The notes under the pieces were generated by a model, which was not told the origin of the DNA, did not search any database, and saw only the letters and a list, made by a program, of their open reading frames with translations. This document shows, piece after piece, positions 6,695-7,493 of a stretch of DNA of 7,493 bases (positions are counted from its first letter, which is position 1; each line of letters begins with the position of its first letter). The DNA is taken from contig CALMAR010000320.1 in the NCBI GenBank assembly GCA_937859855.1, positions 1 through 7,493 of the forward strand, read 5' to 3'. The position numbers were made by a program, and so were the translations under genes. The stretch is from an uncultured Kineosporia sp. (GTDB lineage: Bacteria; Actinomycetota; Actinomycetes; Actinomycetales; Kineosporiaceae).

Positions 6695-7240
6695 TCAGAA
6701 GTTGTCGCTGATCGCCTTGTTGAAGGCGGGCAGATCGTCGGGCTTCCGGCTGCTGATCAAGGGACCCGGCCCGTTGGTGTCGACCACGACCTCCTGATCC
6801 ACCCAGTGCGCGCCGGCGTTCTTCAGGTCGGTGGCCACGCTGGGCCACGAGGTCAGGGTCCGGCCGGTGACCACACCCGCCTCGACCAGCGTCCAGGGCC
6901 CATGGCAGATCACCGCGACCGGCTTGCCGGTCTGCACGAAGGCCTTGGCGAATTCGACCGCCTCGGAATCCATCCGCAGCGCGTCCGGGTTGGCCACTCC
7001 TCCGGGCAGCACCAGGCCGTCATAGTCCTCGACTCCCGCCCGCGACACCGGCAGGTCGGCCTCGAACGTGTCGCCCTTGTCCAGATGGTTGAAGGCCTGA
7101 ACCTGGCTGGCGTCACCGGCCACCACCAGCACCGGGTGGCCGCCGGCCTGCTCCACTGCCGACCACGGCTGCGTCAGTTCGACCTGCTCCACGCCCTCCG
7201 GCGCGACCAGGAAGGCGATCTTCTTTCCGTTCAGCGACAT
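6695..7240 (-). CDS. DJ-1/PfpI family protein (class I glutamine amidotransferase-like)
   Basis: A 181-residue single-domain protein of the size of PfpI, YhbO and YraA. The catalytic set is intact: nucleophile C112 followed by H113 in AVICHGPWTL (109-118, the nucleophile elbow), and E18 in 'EGVEQVELTQP', equivalent to E12 of Pyrococcus PfpI. 'DYDGLVLPGGVANPDALR' (72-89) is the conserved central strand and loop. Members have been described as intracellular proteases, chaperones, or glyoxalase/deglycase-type repair enzymes; which holds is disputed and cannot be told here. It is cytosolic, with no signal peptide. The ATG at 7240 is chosen because AGGAG lies five bases upstream and the protein then begins directly at the first beta strand. 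The frame stays open to 7375, but that 45-residue extension is Arg-rich and unlike the family. It is probably the first gene of an operon with the glutaryl-CoA dehydrogenase. Confidence 0.92.
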   Translation of the reverse strand: MSLNGKKIAFLVAPEGVEQVELTQPWSAVEQAGGHPVLVVAGDASQVQAFNHLDKGDTFEADLPVSRAGVEDYDGLVLPGGVANPDALRMDSEAVEFAKAFVQTGKPVAVICHGPWTLVEAGVVTGRTLTSWPSVATDLKNAGAHWVDQEVVVDTNGPGPLISSRKPDDLPAFNKAISDNF

Positions 7241-7245
7241 CTCGG

Positions 7246-7252
7246 CTCCTCT
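7246..7252 (-). promoter_or_regulatory. Shine-Dalgarno site for the PfpI-family gene
   Basis: Read on the minus strand this is AGAGGAG, ending five bases before the ATG at 7240. It is the strongest ribosome site on the minus strand here and decides the start against a longer open frame. The rest of the 134-bp divergent spacer (7241-7374) shows no promoter I can defend. Confidence 0.75.
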
Positions 7253-7374
7253 CGTTCTGCGCCACCCTAGTCCCCGTCGACAGAACTGGTGGCCGGCGGC
7301 CATCGGAACTCCAGGTTGGGCCACGGTCCTCGATCTGCGGTTGCGATCTCGGCGACTCGTGTTCTGGTGATCCA

Positions 7375-7493
7375 ATGACCGTTCCTGATCTACAGGCGGG
7401 GATCCTGGCCCAGCGGGCTCCCGGCTGGAAATCGCTCCAGCGCGGCCTGCCGGGCGACCTCGGCCGGGTGATGGAGGCTGCCCGGGCCAGCGC
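7375..7493 (+). CDS. Unrecognised protein, N-terminal fragment (runs off the right edge)
   Basis: An ATG at 7375 opens a frame of 39 codons with no stop before the window ends. The peptide begins MTVPDLQAGILAQRAPGWKS, continues with a short amphipathic stretch (GDLGRVMEAARAS), and has no signal peptide or membrane segment in the visible part. Most codons end in G or C, as in neighbouring genes, supporting real coding. GGTGA at 7366-7370 may serve as a weak ribosome site. It is divergent from the PfpI gene, so the 134-bp spacer could hold promoters for both. I do not recognise the family from so short a piece. Confidence 0.45.
   Translation, partial: MTVPDLQAGILAQRAPGWKSLQRGLPGDLGRVMEAARAS

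Noticed and set aside
7241..7375. 45-codon N-terminal extension of the PfpI-family protein
   Set aside because: A good AGGAG site and the first family strand support the start at 7240; the extension is basic, low-quality sequence without family match.

Overview
The window is very GC-rich, with dense tightly packed genes, several GTG starts and strong third-position G/C. Together with a close relative of the mycobacterial F420-dependent enzyme Rv2074, this points to an actinobacterium. The genus cannot be resolved from the sequence alone. No RNA gene, insertion sequence, CRISPR array or phage gene was seen.

Layout. (1) Positions 1-670, minus strand: an F420-dependent biliverdin reductase-like protein (Rv2074 type) overlaps by 11 bp the start of a YcaO-domain protein, which runs off the left edge. 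(2) Positions 696-5464, plus strand: a compact four-gene run. It holds a propionyl/acetyl-CoA synthetase (PrpE type), a CDP-alcohol phosphatidyltransferase coupled to it by a GTGA overlap, a small membrane protein resembling the VTT/DedA group, and a GT-C (GT39-like) membrane glycosyltransferase. A 12-bp tandem repeat sits across the start of the last gene. (3) Positions 5480-7240, minus strand, convergent with the previous run: a DJ-1/PfpI-family protein followed 30 bp later by a glutaryl-CoA dehydrogenase. (4) Position 7375 to the right edge, plus strand: the start of an unrecognised gene, divergent from the PfpI gene.

How they may work together. Genes 2-4 of the plus-strand run suggest a membrane-lipid or cell-envelope module: one enzyme installs a polar alcohol on a CDP-activated lipid, one small protein may move lipids across the membrane, and one polytopic enzyme probably transfers a sugar from a polyprenyl carrier. 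The acyl-CoA synthetase is translationally linked to this set but its biochemical connection is unclear. The minus-strand pair combines acyl-CoA catabolism (glutaryl-CoA to crotonyl-CoA) with a probable stress or damage-repair protein. Most individual families are well known. The least ordinary features are the repeat-built start region of the glycosyltransferase gene, the lipid/glycan gene set, and the overlap of a YcaO gene with an F420-type reductase.
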